64,000 nt of DNA, taken from contig JBLNDG010000225.1 of the NCBI GenBank assembly GCA_050261415.1, forward strand, positions 1 through 64,000, written 5' to 3'. The stretch's first letter is position 1; each line of letters opens with the position of its first letter. Below are positions 43,817 through 52,432 of the stretch, in pieces. The translations under genes and the position numbers were made by a program. Under the pieces are notes generated by a model that saw only the letters and a program-made list of their open reading frames with translations, was not told the origin of the DNA and did no database searches. The DNA comes from JBLNDG01 sp050261415 (lineage in GTDB: Bacteria > Bacillota > Clostridia > Lutisporales > Lutisporaceae).

Positions 43817-45418
43817 TTATTTATGCAAAATATCAACAAGCTCCGATCCGCTGTTTCTTTCCAATACTGTCCTTATTGACCATTCATTCTGGAAGAGCAG
43901 CACAGGATTATCAGACTGGTCCCTTGCAATAATCGTATCCGTAGTCAGCTTGAAGGTCTTGGGGTTAAATTCTTCAGTCTTTACCCACCTTATATATTTA
44001 TATGGAAGATGTTCCACACAAATATCCACTCCATATTCATTTTTCAGCCTGTACTCCAGCACCTCAAGCTGCAGTACTCCTACAACACCGATTATGAATT
44101 CCTGTGCAATCGCATCCTGTTGTTGGAATATCTGGATTGCACCTTCTTCCGAAAGCTGCTCGATACCCTTCATAAACTGCTTACGTTTCATTGAGTTCTT
44201 GGTATACACCTTGGCAAAATGCTCGGGAGCAAATATCGGGATTCCTTCGAACCTGAACTGTCTGTTTCCCTCGCACAGTGTATCCCCGATACTGAATATT
44301 CCGGGGTCAAAGACTCCTATGATATCTCCTGCATATGCTTCTTCGACTATTTCCCTTTCCTGGGCCAGGAACTGCTGCGGCTGGGAAAGCTTAATCGGTT
44401 TACCTGCCTGTACATGGTTCACTTCCATACCTTTCTCGAATTTACCGGAGCATATTCTGAGAAAAGCTATCCTATCCCTGTGGGTGGGATTCATATTGGC
44501 TTGTATTTTGAAGATGAAACCGGAGAACTTCTCATCCTCTGGATCTATTTCTCCAATATCTGACTTTCGAGGGGTAGGTGGTGTTGTCATATTAAGAAAC
44601 TCTTCAAGAAACACCTGAACTCCAAAGTTTGTCATTGCGCTTCCGAAAAATACCGGAGTGAGTTCTCCCTTAAGAACCTTCCTGCTGCTGAATTCATCCC
44701 CCGCCATATCCAGCAGCATGATATCCTCTATAAGCTTGTTATGGGCATCCTGCCCCAAGAGGTCTAAAAACACCGGATCATCCACATTCTTTTTGGAAGA
44801 TACTACTGCGCTCTGTCCGTGATCACCGCTGTCAAAAAGCTCTATCTGTGAAAGCTTCCTATTATATATGCCCAGGAAGCTCCCTCCCGCACGTATCGGC
44901 CAGTTCATTGAATACGACTGTATTCCGAGTACCTTTTCTATTTCCTCCACAAGCTCAAAAGGATCCTTTCCCGCTCTATCCATCTTGTTTATAAACGTAA
45001 AAATCGGTATTCCCCTCATTTTACACACATGAAAGAGTTTTTTGGTCTGCTCTTCCACACCCTTCGCCGAATCGATAATCATAACAGCACTGTCAGCGGC
45101 CATAAGTGTCCGGTATGTGTCCTCACTGAAATCCTGATGCCCGGGGGTATCAAGGATATTTATACAGTACCCGTTGTATCCAAACTGCATTACACTCGAT
45201 GTAACAGATATTCCCCTTTGCTTTTCAATCTCCATCCAATCGGATACAGCATGCTTCTGCGCTTTTCTTGCTTTTACCGAGCCTGCAAGCCGGATTGCGC
45301 CTCCGTATAAAAGAAGCTTCTCTGTCAAGGTTGTCTTTCCCGCATCAGGGTGGGATATAATGGCAAAGGTTCTGCGCTTACGTATTTCATTTACTATTTT
45401 TTCCTGTAAAGGTGACAT
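43817..45418 (-). CDS. prfC: peptide chain release factor 3
   Basis: GTPase that recycles RF1/RF2 after termination, 533 aa from ATG 45418 (GAGGAG upstream; the frame stays open 30 codons further). G1 SHPDAGKTTL, G2-region RGISVTSSVMQF, G3 DTPGHQDFSEDTYRT, G4 NKMDRAGKDPFEL. C-terminal RF3 domain with GVVGVLQLEVLEYRLKNEYG. No terminator seen before the next promoter. Confidence 0.95.
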   Translation of the reverse strand: MSPLQEKIVNEIRKRRTFAIISHPDAGKTTLTEKLLLYGGAIRLAGSVKARKAQKHAVSDWMEIEKQRGISVTSSVMQFGYNGYCINILDTPGHQDFSEDTYRTLMAADSAVMIIDSAKGVEEQTKKLFHVCKMRGIPIFTFINKMDRAGKDPFELVEEIEKVLGIQSYSMNWPIRAGGSFLGIYNRKLSQIELFDSGDHGQSAVVSSKKNVDDPVFLDLLGQDAHNKLIEDIMLLDMAGDEFSSRKVLKGELTPVFFGSAMTNFGVQVFLEEFLNMTTPPTPRKSDIGEIDPEDEKFSGFIFKIQANMNPTHRDRIAFLRICSGKFEKGMEVNHVQAGKPIKLSQPQQFLAQEREIVEEAYAGDIIGVFDPGIFSIGDTLCEGNRQFRFEGIPIFAPEHFAKVYTKNSMKRKQFMKGIEQLSEEGAIQIFQQQDAIAQEFIIGVVGVLQLEVLEYRLKNEYGVDICVEHLPYKYIRWVKTEEFNPKTFKLTTDTIIARDQSDNPVLLFQNEWSIRTVLERNSGSELVDILHK

Positions 45419-45565
45419 GTTAATACTCCTCTTCAATATAATATGGCCTTCCTTGCAATGAACTGCAGGCAAAATCCCGTTGCCTATTGCCCATAGCCCA
45501 GTGCCCATTATAACATAATTGATTTTACACGAAATGCAAACATCATGTCAATTAAGAATAAAGAA

Positions 45566-45596
45566 TAAAAAGCAGCCATGCTATACACGGCTGCCC
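45566..45596 (-). terminator. terminator downstream of the fluoride crcB-DUF190 operon
   Basis: On the minus strand GCAGCC, 11-base loop, GGCTGC, TTTTT. The arm GCAGCCATG is shared with the palindrome family at 1161 and 21712, but the GGCA-N-ATGCC core is missing. Apart from this hairpin and the remnant at 45646, the gap from prfC to DUF190 holds nothing I can name. Confidence 0.7.
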
Positions 45597-45645
45597 TTAT
45601 TATGTTGAATTATAATCAGTTTCAAACCCACTATGGCTGTTATGG

Positions 45646-45832
45646 TTAATCTGCTAAACAAACCTTGTTTCTTCCTGTTCCTTTGGCTTCATAAAGAGCT
45701 TCGTCAGCTTTCTTCGCCGCCATATCGGCATACGAAGTCATCTTTCCTTATTTCCATGTTTCCCCATCACTGTGGGAATGATGATAGTCAAGACCTTCGA
45801 TCTTCTCATTTATATATAATTTGCAGAGTTAT
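45646..45832 (-). pseudogene. transposase scrap joined to GGDEF C-terminus
   Basis: One minus-strand frame reads NEKIEGLDYHHSHSDGETW (about 45825-45769), almost the same as KIEGPDYHHSHSDGKTMW in the IS at 52.8 kb. After a stop it continues as MTSYADMAAKKADEALYEAK then GTGRNKVCLAD-stop (45744-45646), the typical end of a GGDEF (diguanylate cyclase) domain. An IS of this family apparently entered a GGDEF gene and most of both was lost. Confidence 0.75.
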
Positions 45833-45865
45833 TATCGAAAAAGATAAACTATATTATGCATCCTT

Positions 45866-46225
45866 TTACTTGTCATCATTAGCAGTATCAAATTTCTCTT
45901 TTCCACACTTAATAACAGTTACATCAGTCACAAGAACCAATCCTTCATTGACCATTTCACATACTAAAGGAAGCACCTTTTCTATTCTTTCTGGAATATC
46001 AACAACATCTATAATGATTGGAAGGCTTGAACTTAGTTCCAGAGCTCTTGTGGTATGCAGCTTCATATCCTGCCCACAACCTTCTATGCCTCTTGAAACA
46101 GTGACCCCAGCCATGCCAACTTCCATAAACTTGCGTACTAATGCATGATAGAGGTTGTGACCTTTATACATAGAGTCCTCACTAATATAGATTTTTAGTA
46201 TCTTACTGTTTTTGCATAGGTTCAT
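45866..46225 (-). CDS. DUF190 family protein
   Basis: 119 aa. The family hallmark GMAGVTVSRGIEGCG is present, followed by LPIIIDVVDIPERIEKVLP. DUF190 proteins often accompany CrcB; role unknown. Third gene of the fluoride operon; GGGAGG site. Confidence 0.9.
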   Translation of the reverse strand: MNLCKNSKILKIYISEDSMYKGHNLYHALVRKFMEVGMAGVTVSRGIEGCGQDMKLHTTRALELSSSLPIIIDVVDIPERIEKVLPLVCEMVNEGLVLVTDVTVIKCGKEKFDTANDDK

Positions 46226-46237
46226 TAATATTCCTCC

Positions 46238-46600
46238 CTAAAAAATAGTTGCTTTGCCAAAAAAGCTTCCGGTTGCATATCCTAGAACCCCGACAATAAG
46301 GGACAGAAAAATGTAAGTAAAGGCATTCAACTTTTCCTTCTCATGGAACAGGTAGAACCCCTCATACATGAAGGTTGAGAAGGTTGTATAAGCTCCAAGG
46401 AAACCATCGCCCAATAGTATATATAGATTATTATCAATTTTTATAGTACTTATAATTCCAAGTAAAAACGCACCGGTAATATTAATTATGAAAGTGCCTA
46501 AAGGAAAAAGCGTTGTTGCTTTTTCCGAAATGAGCTTGCCTAAAAAGTATCTGGTAATACTCCCAAATAAACCGCCTATTCCGACTATTATCAGCTGCAT
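46238..46600 (-). CDS. crcB: fluoride channel CrcB/Fluc, subunit 1
   Basis: 120 aa, four membrane segments. GGLFGSITRYFLGK, FIINITGAFLLG and YTTFSTFMYE are the Fluc signatures (Asn and TFST line the fluoride pore). The ATG directly follows the TGA of the other crcB, so both subunits are translationally coupled. Paired genes usually form a heterodimer. Confidence 0.94.
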   Translation of the reverse strand: MQLIIVGIGGLFGSITRYFLGKLISEKATTLFPLGTFIINITGAFLLGIISTIKIDNNLYILLGDGFLGAYTTFSTFMYEGFYLFHEKEKLNAFTYIFLSLIVGVLGYATGSFFGKATIF

Positions 46601-47056
46601 TCAACTCACCTCTTCGTCGAGGCTGCTAACAGCATATTCATCGAATGAATCATCAGCCTCTGTTTTGTCTACATACTTTGAAATAACTTCCCTGGCAATT
46701 ACAACACCAAAGTAAACAGCTGCGATACCGAGCATGGTTGAAATTGTCAAATATGAGATAGCTGAATAATAGTCACCTTGAGATATAAGCAAATATGTTT
46801 CCTTGCACATGGTTGAAAAAGTTGTAAATGCACCTAAAAGGCCTGTCGCTATTCCAAGCCTGACATCTGTATTTATCTCCCATACTTCAAGGGCAACTGT
46901 AAGAAACAGACCAAGAATGAAGCATCCTGCAATATTTATCAGCAGGGTATTTAGAGGCATGGTTTCATTATAATGATATATGTGAATTCCTTTTAGATAG
47001 AACCTTATAATTGCTCCAATGAATCCACCGGTTCCAATCAACAAATACTTTTTCAT
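46601..47056 (-). CDS. crcB: fluoride channel CrcB/Fluc, subunit 2
   Basis: 151 aa, four membrane segments: GTGGFIGAIIRFYLKG, LLINIAGCFILG, FTTFSTMCKE. An acidic C-terminal tail (about 25 residues, DKTEADDSFDEYAV) is unusual for the family. First gene after fluoride riboswitch 1. Confidence 0.94.
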   Translation of the reverse strand: MKKYLLIGTGGFIGAIIRFYLKGIHIYHYNETMPLNTLLINIAGCFILGLFLTVALEVWEINTDVRLGIATGLLGAFTTFSTMCKETYLLISQGDYYSAISYLTISTMLGIAAVYFGVVIAREVISKYVDKTEADDSFDEYAVSSLDEEVS

Positions 47057-47087
47057 TTTTAACCCCTTTCTCTCTTAAGTATAAGTA

Positions 47088-47180
47088 AAAAAACAAAAAA
47101 TAAACTCCTATACTGCAACTGCAATATAGGAGTCATCAGCTGAAATACTTAGCGTTTAACGGCGAACTCCATCACCTGTT
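47088..47180 (-). ncRNA. fluoride riboswitch 1 (crcB operon)
   Basis: Minus strand: AGGTGATGGAGTTCGCC (47177-47161), AAACGC, GCTGATGACTCCTA, then a terminator ACTCCTATA/TATAGGAGT with TTATTTTTTG. Pseudoknot GGAGTT/GACTCC is intact. Fluoride binding would prevent terminator formation and allow CrcB production. It ends about 30 bases before the crcB ATG. Confidence 0.93.
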
Positions 47181-47211
47181 TGTTTTGTACAAGCTTCCTG
47201 TCCACTCAATT

Positions 47212-47240
47212 AGATTAACATAAATTAAACTCTAAATCAA
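47212..47240 (-). promoter_or_regulatory. sigma-A promoter of fluoride riboswitch 1
   Basis: TTGATT (47240-47235), 17 bases, TAATCT (47217-47212) on the minus strand; start expected about 30 bases before the aptamer. Confidence 0.6.
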
Positions 47241-47315
47241 TAAAAAGGCTGCAAGTATTTAAAATTATATCATATTTTTTTACTATATTGTGGTAGAATA
47301 GAAATAAATTGATAT

Positions 47316-47396
47316 TTGGTGATGGGGCTCACCAGAATTGCTAAGGCTGATAGCTCCTACTTTGATAGTTTAGTTGTTAAAGTAGGAGCTTTTTAT
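47316..47396 (+). ncRNA. fluoride riboswitch 2 (NifU-like/GGGtGRT operon)
   Basis: TTGGTGATGGGGCTCACC, AATTGC, GCTGATAGCTCCTAC, then terminator AGCTCCTACTTT/AAAGTAGGAGCT plus TTTTATT. Compared with riboswitch 1, the pseudoknot changed from GGAGTT/GACTCC to GGGGCT/AGCTCC: the T-A pair became C-G on both sides, evidence of a functional fold. A TAGAAT -10 box at 47294-47299 has no good -35. It ends about 40 bases before the NifU-like ATG. Confidence 0.88.
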
Positions 47397-47437
47397 TACC
47401 TAAAAGACTAAGACTTCAAGATGAAAGGGGTCAAAAC

Positions 47438-48129
47438 ATGAATTATACACATGAAACAGAAAAAATGATATGTGTTGCAAAAGGTCCAAATCATGGGGCT
47501 GCACCTATTCCGCAAAATGGAAAATGGGTCAAAGCAAAGAAAATAAAGGATATTTCCGGTTTAACGCATGGTGTTGGTTGGTGTGCACCTCAGCAAGGCG
47601 CATGTAAGCTCACACTGAATATCAGTGATGGAATTATAATTGAAGCTTTGGTAGAGGTTATAGGCTGCTCAGGCATGACTCATTCAGCTGGTATGGCAGC
47701 AGAGATACTGCCCGGGAAAACCATTTTGGAAGCTTTAAATACTGACCTTGTATGTGATGCAATAAATACGGCCTTGAGAGAATTATTCCTGCAGATTGCA
47801 TATGGCAGAAGTCAAACTGCTTTTTCTGAAGGTGGCTTGCCAGTAGGAGCAGGTCTTGAGGATTTGGGAAAAGGCTTAAGAAGCCAGGTTGGAACTATGT
47901 ATGGCACTTTGGCTAAAGGGCCGAGATATTTGGAAATGGCTGAAGCCTATATTTCCCACATAGCTTTGGATAACAATAGTGAGATAATCGGCTATGAGTT
48001 TGTTCACTTAGGCAAAATGATGGATATGATTAAAAAGGTATGGATGCTAATGAAACACTGAAAAAAGCCACTGCTACTTATGGAAGATACAATGAAGCTG
48101 CAAAAATAATAGATTCGAGAAACGAATAG
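47438..48129 (+). CDS. NifU-like iron-sulfur scaffold protein, frameshifted near its end
   Basis: Family known beside GGGtGRT genes, related to NifU/IscU scaffolds. Cys and motifs: GVGWCAPQQGACKL, VIGCSGMTHSAGM, DLVCDAINTAL, FSEGGLPVGAGLEDLGKGLR. The continuous frame stops at 48061 with KKVWMLMKH. Shifting -1 at AAAAAG (48032-48037) instead gives GMDANETLKKATATYGRYNE and AAKIIDSRNE-stop at 48129, the normal C-terminus of the family. So either one A is missing, or ribosomes slip there. 16 bases separate it from GGGtGRT. Confidence 0.85.
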
Positions 48130-48145
48130 TAGGGGAGGGTTTAAG

Positions 48146-49156
48146 ATGGCATTATTTGAAGGTTACGAAAGAAGAATAGACCAGATTAACGAAGTGTTAA
48201 AAAGCTATGGCATAGATTCCCTTGAGCATGCAAAGAAAATATGCGATGAGATGGGGGCAGATGCCTATAATATAGCAAAATCAATACAGCCAATATGTTT
48301 TGAAAATGCCTGCTGGGCATATGTTGTAGGAGCTGCCATTGCAATTAAAAAGAATTCTCTAAAAGCCTTTGAGGCAGCACAGAACATAGGTGAGGATCTT
48401 CAGGCTTTATGCATCCCAGGTTCTGTTGCTAATGACAGAAAAGTTGGTTTAGGACATGGTAATTTGGCCTCAATGTTGCTCAGGGAAGAGACCAAATGCT
48501 TTACTTTTCTTGCTGGTCATGAATCCTTTGCGGCAGCTGAAGGTGCGATAGGAATTGCAAAATCAGCAAACAAAGTAAGAAATATACCTTTGAAAGTTAT
48601 CTTGAATGGTCTCGGAAAAGATGCGGCTCAGATAATTTCAAGGGTTAACGGTTTTACATATGTGCAGACTGAATTTGACTACTATACAGGAAAGCTCAAC
48701 ATTGTTCGTGAAATTAAGTATTCGGACGGTGAAAAGGCAAAGGTAAAATGCTATGGTGCGGATGATATAAGAGAAGGTGTTGCTATAATGCATCCAGAGG
48801 ATGTCGATGTATCTATTACAGGTAACTCAACTAATCCTACAAGGTTCCAGCACCCTGTGGTCGGCTCCTATAAAAAGGAATGCTACGAAAAGGGAAAGAT
48901 ATATTTTTCTGTAGCATCAGGCGGAGGCACAGGCAGGACACTGCATCCGGATAATATGGCAGCAGGTCCGGCTTCATACGGAATGACAGATACAATGGGC
49001 AGAATGCATTCAGACGCTCAATTTGCAGGTTCATCGTCAGTTCCTGCACATGTAGATATGATGGGATTCATAGGCATGGGAAACAATCCGATGGTAGGTG
49101 CAACTGTAGCAGTTGCTGTGGCTGTCGAGAAAGCCCTAACCATCTCCAGGACATAG
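48146..49156 (+). CDS. GGGtGRT family protein
   Basis: 336 aa; named for GGGTGRT (259-265, in SVASGGGTGRTLHPDN). Other conserved parts: GHGNLASMLLREE, ITGNSTNPTRFQHPVVG, FAGSSSVPAHVDMMGFIGMGNN. Several Cys (C33, C51, C56, C89, C118, C202, C246). No biochemical role is known to me. It is intact and placed with the NifU-like gene under the fluoride riboswitch, so a role in protecting an Fe-S or metal enzyme from fluoride is a hypothesis. A part of a second copy is at 51.1-51.2 kb. Confidence 0.88.
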   Translation: MALFEGYERRIDQINEVLKSYGIDSLEHAKKICDEMGADAYNIAKSIQPICFENACWAYVVGAAIAIKKNSLKAFEAAQNIGEDLQALCIPGSVANDRKVGLGHGNLASMLLREETKCFTFLAGHESFAAAEGAIGIAKSANKVRNIPLKVILNGLGKDAAQIISRVNGFTYVQTEFDYYTGKLNIVREIKYSDGEKAKVKCYGADDIREGVAIMHPEDVDVSITGNSTNPTRFQHPVVGSYKKECYEKGKIYFSVASGGGTGRTLHPDNMAAGPASYGMTDTMGRMHSDAQFAGSSSVPAHVDMMGFIGMGNNPMVGATVAVAVAVEKALTISRT

Positions 49157-49271
49157 TTTAAGACCCATTTGTTCACAAATTTTCTGGGCATTAATATTAT
49201 GAAGCTGATAGGCTTTATGCTGATCAAAGTATTATTGTTGCCAATCTTGTAATATAACTCATCCATTTGTT

Positions 49272-50637
49272 TTATGCCTTCACAAATTCATATTCGGTAT
49301 TATATTCAATATTGAATGTATTTCGTACAGTCTGATTAATAAATTCAACAACCCTATCAAGCTCCTCTTTAAAGTCCTTCATAATAGCCGCATAAGCATC
49401 ATCTACATATTTATCCTCGCCTTCCTTCCATCTGTTGAAACCATTTTCTATAGACTCCGATAAGCCATTCATCAATTTCTCATATAAAGCCCTCGGCTTT
49501 TCTTCCTGATTTTCCTTATATAGTTCGATTACACTATTTCTAACTGTATCTACTAGACTATCCATGATTGAATTTATATGTGCTTCAATCTGTCGTACAA
49601 TAAGCTCGCATTTACCTTTTATTAAGATTATGGATTCTTCTTTAATTCTATTAACATCCTTAAGGCGCAGTTTAATTCTTCCAGTGTTTCCAAGGGCATT
49701 TCCAAGGTTTTAGCCTTCAATTTCAAAGAAGACAACATTGTTTCTGCAATTCGCAGCAATTTATCATTTAATGAGAAAAACAGTATTAAAGCCTTTTCAT
49801 TTATAATGTTTGATTTAAGATTTTCAAACAGTTCTTCTACTCTACTTCCTTTATATTTAATCTCATTTTTCTCTTTTTTGCCTTCAATTGCATTCTTTAA
49901 GGATATTGGATAGAAATGAGATATTTGGCAGTTAAGAATTCTCTCAAGGGTGTCATAGCAAAAAGTCAAATATGTTGCCAGATCCTTCTCTTCTAAATAA
50001 TCAATCTTATTCAGTACAAAATAAATTTTATTGACGTAGGTTTTTATATGTCTCAGAAAGCTGACTTCGATTTCATTAATTGGTGTATCTGCTGAAACCA
50101 TAAAAACAGCAGCATCAGCGTTTTTTAAATAATCATAGGCTGCATCTGTGTTGTGTTGATGTATGGAACCTACACCCGGCGTATCAACCAAAACGATTCC
50201 ATTCCTCAAAAAATCTGAGGGATATATATCTGTACTTCGGCAATGCCCTTTTCGTTATTAGAATTCTGCTGTTCAGAAACATATGTTATGAGTTCATTTA
50301 GCCCAACATCAATTTTCTCGCCGTTTTCTCTGGCAACAACAGCATACTTCTCGCTGCCATATTTGATTTTAGTTACGATTGAAGTAATAGGTATAACGCC
50401 TGTTGGCAAAATATCCTCACCAAGAATAAAATTGACGAAGGTGCTTTTGCCTCTCTTAAATTGACTCAAAACAGCGATTATTATTTCATCTTCGGCAATA
50501 CGATCTGATAGCTTTTTCAATTGGTCACGGGAGTGTTCCAGCTTGCCTTCGACAGCACATTCCGATAGTTTCTCAACTATCTTTTTTAAATTTTCACGAT
50601 TCATTTGTCGTTCATAATTTAATACATTCTTATTCAT
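49272..50637 (-). pseudogene. dynamin-like GTPase broken by two frameshifts
   Basis: Start ATG 50637 (MNKNVLNYERQ). Frame 1: P-loop SQFKRGKSTFVNFILG, G2 Thr in TGVIPITSIVTKIKYG, up to VQIYIP. A -1 shift near 50220 continues as SDFLRNGIVLVDTPGVGS (G3) and VLNKIDYL (G4). A second -1 shift near 49670 continues as LRLKDVNRIKEESI to EYEFVKA-stop at 49272. Together about 450 residues of a bacterial dynamin-like protein, a membrane-remodelling GTPase family. Reads as one gene with two single-base losses, or with consensus errors. Confidence 0.82.
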
Positions 50638-50991
50638 CCAAATCCAAATCACCCTTTGCCATTAATTGAATAGTTGCTCTTAACTGCTCATTATCGAAGT
50701 TGTAGCCTAGCAATTTAAAGTTTACCAGCTTATTGTCCTTTGTAAGCTGGAAACTCTTGAAACGAAGAGAAGCATATTTTCCTTCATTTTTTATATGCTC
50801 TTTTATGATGTCATCTAGTTCCTTTTCGCGATTCTCGCATTCCTCAAGCCTTTTTTTAAACTAATATAGGCGATTCCATAGGCCAGAAGAATTTCAAACC
50901 CCAACTCCATGCTCCATTGTTTTTCCTTCAATATTTCCTTCAAACGGTCTGCTTTTTCAATCGCTGCTATCGAAATACTTATTTTTTCCAA
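50638..50991 (-). pseudogene. small helical protein upstream of the dynamin gene, frameshifted
   Basis: TTG 50991 behind AGGAGAGGGG. Frame 1 LEKISISIAAIEKADRLKEI to AYGIAYISLKK; at the A7 run (50857-50851) a -1 shift continues RLEECENREKELDDIIKEHI and onward to DLDLDE-stop. The stop overlaps the dynamin start (ATGAATAA), so the two were translationally coupled. About 117 residues; probably a partner of the dynamin. Confidence 0.65.
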
Positions 50992-51029
50992 CTTAGCTTT
51001 CCCCTCTCCTTTTATATCTAATTAATATA

Positions 51030-51063
51030 ATAGCCCCTACCGGCATACGGCAGAAGCTATTAT
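51030..51063. other. 14-pair hairpin with wobble pairs
   Basis: On the minus strand AATAGCTTCTGCCG pairs through its whole length with CGGTAGGGGCTATT if G-U pairs count, loop TATGC. No T-run follows. Role unknown; it lies between the antiporter/GGGtGRT remnant and the dynamin pair. Confidence 0.45.
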
Positions 51064-51116
51064 CCCATTGGGAGGTTCGTTAAACAGGAGTGCCTCATCT
51101 CCAAATATACTAATTG

Positions 51117-52296
51117 TCAGAGTGCAGTTTCTTTTCTTGTCTTTCTCATAACATTCTTTTTATATATTCCCACTACAGGATGCTGAAACCTTGTAGTATT
51201 TGTTGAGTTAACGATAATAGGTACGTCAACTGCCTCGATGTATGATGAAAAGATATCTTGTGAGAGCAGATTAGCTTCTCTTCCCAAATCAGCAACTATT
51301 ATTGCTACTTCACCTCTTGAGACCATACCTACGCCAATCTGCAGCGATTCTAGGTATCAAAGCCGAATAACTTTGCAGGAATGCCACAACCAAAAATCTT
51401 TCCTGCAACAGCAACTGCTGAAAGAGTGATAATAAATAACCATGGTAGTGATGGAGTTATTATTGATTTAAGACCTATGCTTACAAAGAAGATAGGCATT
51501 AGAAGCATGTATGATAGTATATTTACCTTAGATAATATGTAATCCCTGCTGCTTGATGCTGCAAGGGAAATCCCTGCGATATATGCCCCGGTAACAGCCG
51601 ATACACCGAAGAAACGTTCAGAAATGTATGAAATAGCAAGGCAAAATGCAAATGCAAAAATAGGTATACGCTGCTTTTGGCCTATTTTTATACAATAATT
51701 ATTAAAACCTGTTCCCACTACCTTACCTACTAATAATGCAAATATAAAGAAAATAATAATTTTGACCAAGGTGCTGACAATACTGCCGGTATCAGTTGAT
51801 AGCCCTATAATAAAAGAAACCGGTACTATGCCAATTAAATCGTCAATAATTGCCGCACCCAATATTGCATACCCTGGTTTGCTCTGAAGCTTGTCCATTT
51901 CCTGAAGTGTCCGAACCGTAATTGATACACTTGTAGCAGTAAGAACTACTCCAACGAAAAGGTTAGTATCATGATTCCCTACTCCAAAAAATGAAGCAGT
52001 TAAATAGCCCAACAAAAGTGGAAGTGCTACTCCACCCAATGCAATACCGGAAGAATAATTTAATGATTTTTTGAATCCGAAAATATCTGTTTCGAGCCCA
52101 GCAATGAACATTAACGTAATGACTCCGATTTCTGCAAGCTGTTCAATCATATATCGGTATCGGGTATCCATCCTAAAAAACTTGGCCCTATTAGCAATCC
52201 AATTACAAGTCCCCCCAATACCTGGGGTTTTCTACTTATTAGCCCTCCTATCTTGCTTAAAAAGAGTATTATGGAAATATGCAGCATATAAACCAC
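51117..52296 (-). pseudogene. cation/proton antiporter (CPA2) pseudogene fused to a GGGtGRT fragment
   Basis: GTG 52296 behind AGGAGGAG. Frame 1: LFLSKIGGLISRKPQVLGGL to SFLGWIPDTDI. A -1 shift near 52155 leads to EQLAEIGVITLMFIAGLETD and on through about ten membrane segments to AKLFGFDT. A second -1 shift near 51350 gives LESLQIGVGMVSRGEVAIIV to LLSQDIFSSYI. From about 51236 the same frame changes to DVPIIVNSTNTTRFQHPVVG, nearly identical to residues 221-240 of GGGtGRT, and breaks again at KKN (should be KKECYEK). So the antiporter lost its end in a recombination with a second GGGtGRT gene. Confidence 0.82.
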
Positions 52297-52337
52297 TTTA
52301 GCTCCTCCTTATATTAGTAAATAGTGTATTGAAATAG

Positions 52338-52392
52338 ACAAAAAATAAACTCCTACCTTAACGTTCTGTTAAAGTAGGAGTCATTAGCATTT
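52338..52392 (-). ncRNA. 3' half of a third fluoride riboswitch (decayed)
   Basis: Minus strand ATGCTAATGACTCCTAC then TTTAAC/GTTAAGGTAGGAGT and TTTATTTTTTG: the pseudoknot strand and the terminator of a fluoride riboswitch. The 5' half (GGTGATGGAGTTC) is absent; plus-strand sequence leading into 52433 replaces it. It lies upstream of the antiporter pseudogene, so that gene was once fluoride controlled. Confidence 0.75.
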
Positions 52393-52432
52393 TAAATGTC
52401 TTTTTCGTTAAAACAGTTTTATTATATAGAAG

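Noticed and set aside
45715..45745. RYGGEE reading, looking like a GGDEF catalytic motif
   Set aside because: It is in a different frame from the real GGDEF C-terminus (MTSYADMAAKKADEALYEAK); chance resemblance.
45633..46148. 149-171 codon plus-strand open frame over the DUF190 gene
   Set aside because: It is the antisense shadow of DUF190 and of the GGDEF/transposase scrap; no binding site, no family.
49157..49262. YEADRLYADQSIIVANL reading after GGGtGRT
   Set aside because: Short, no start and no family I can name; possibly a gene remnant but not supportable.
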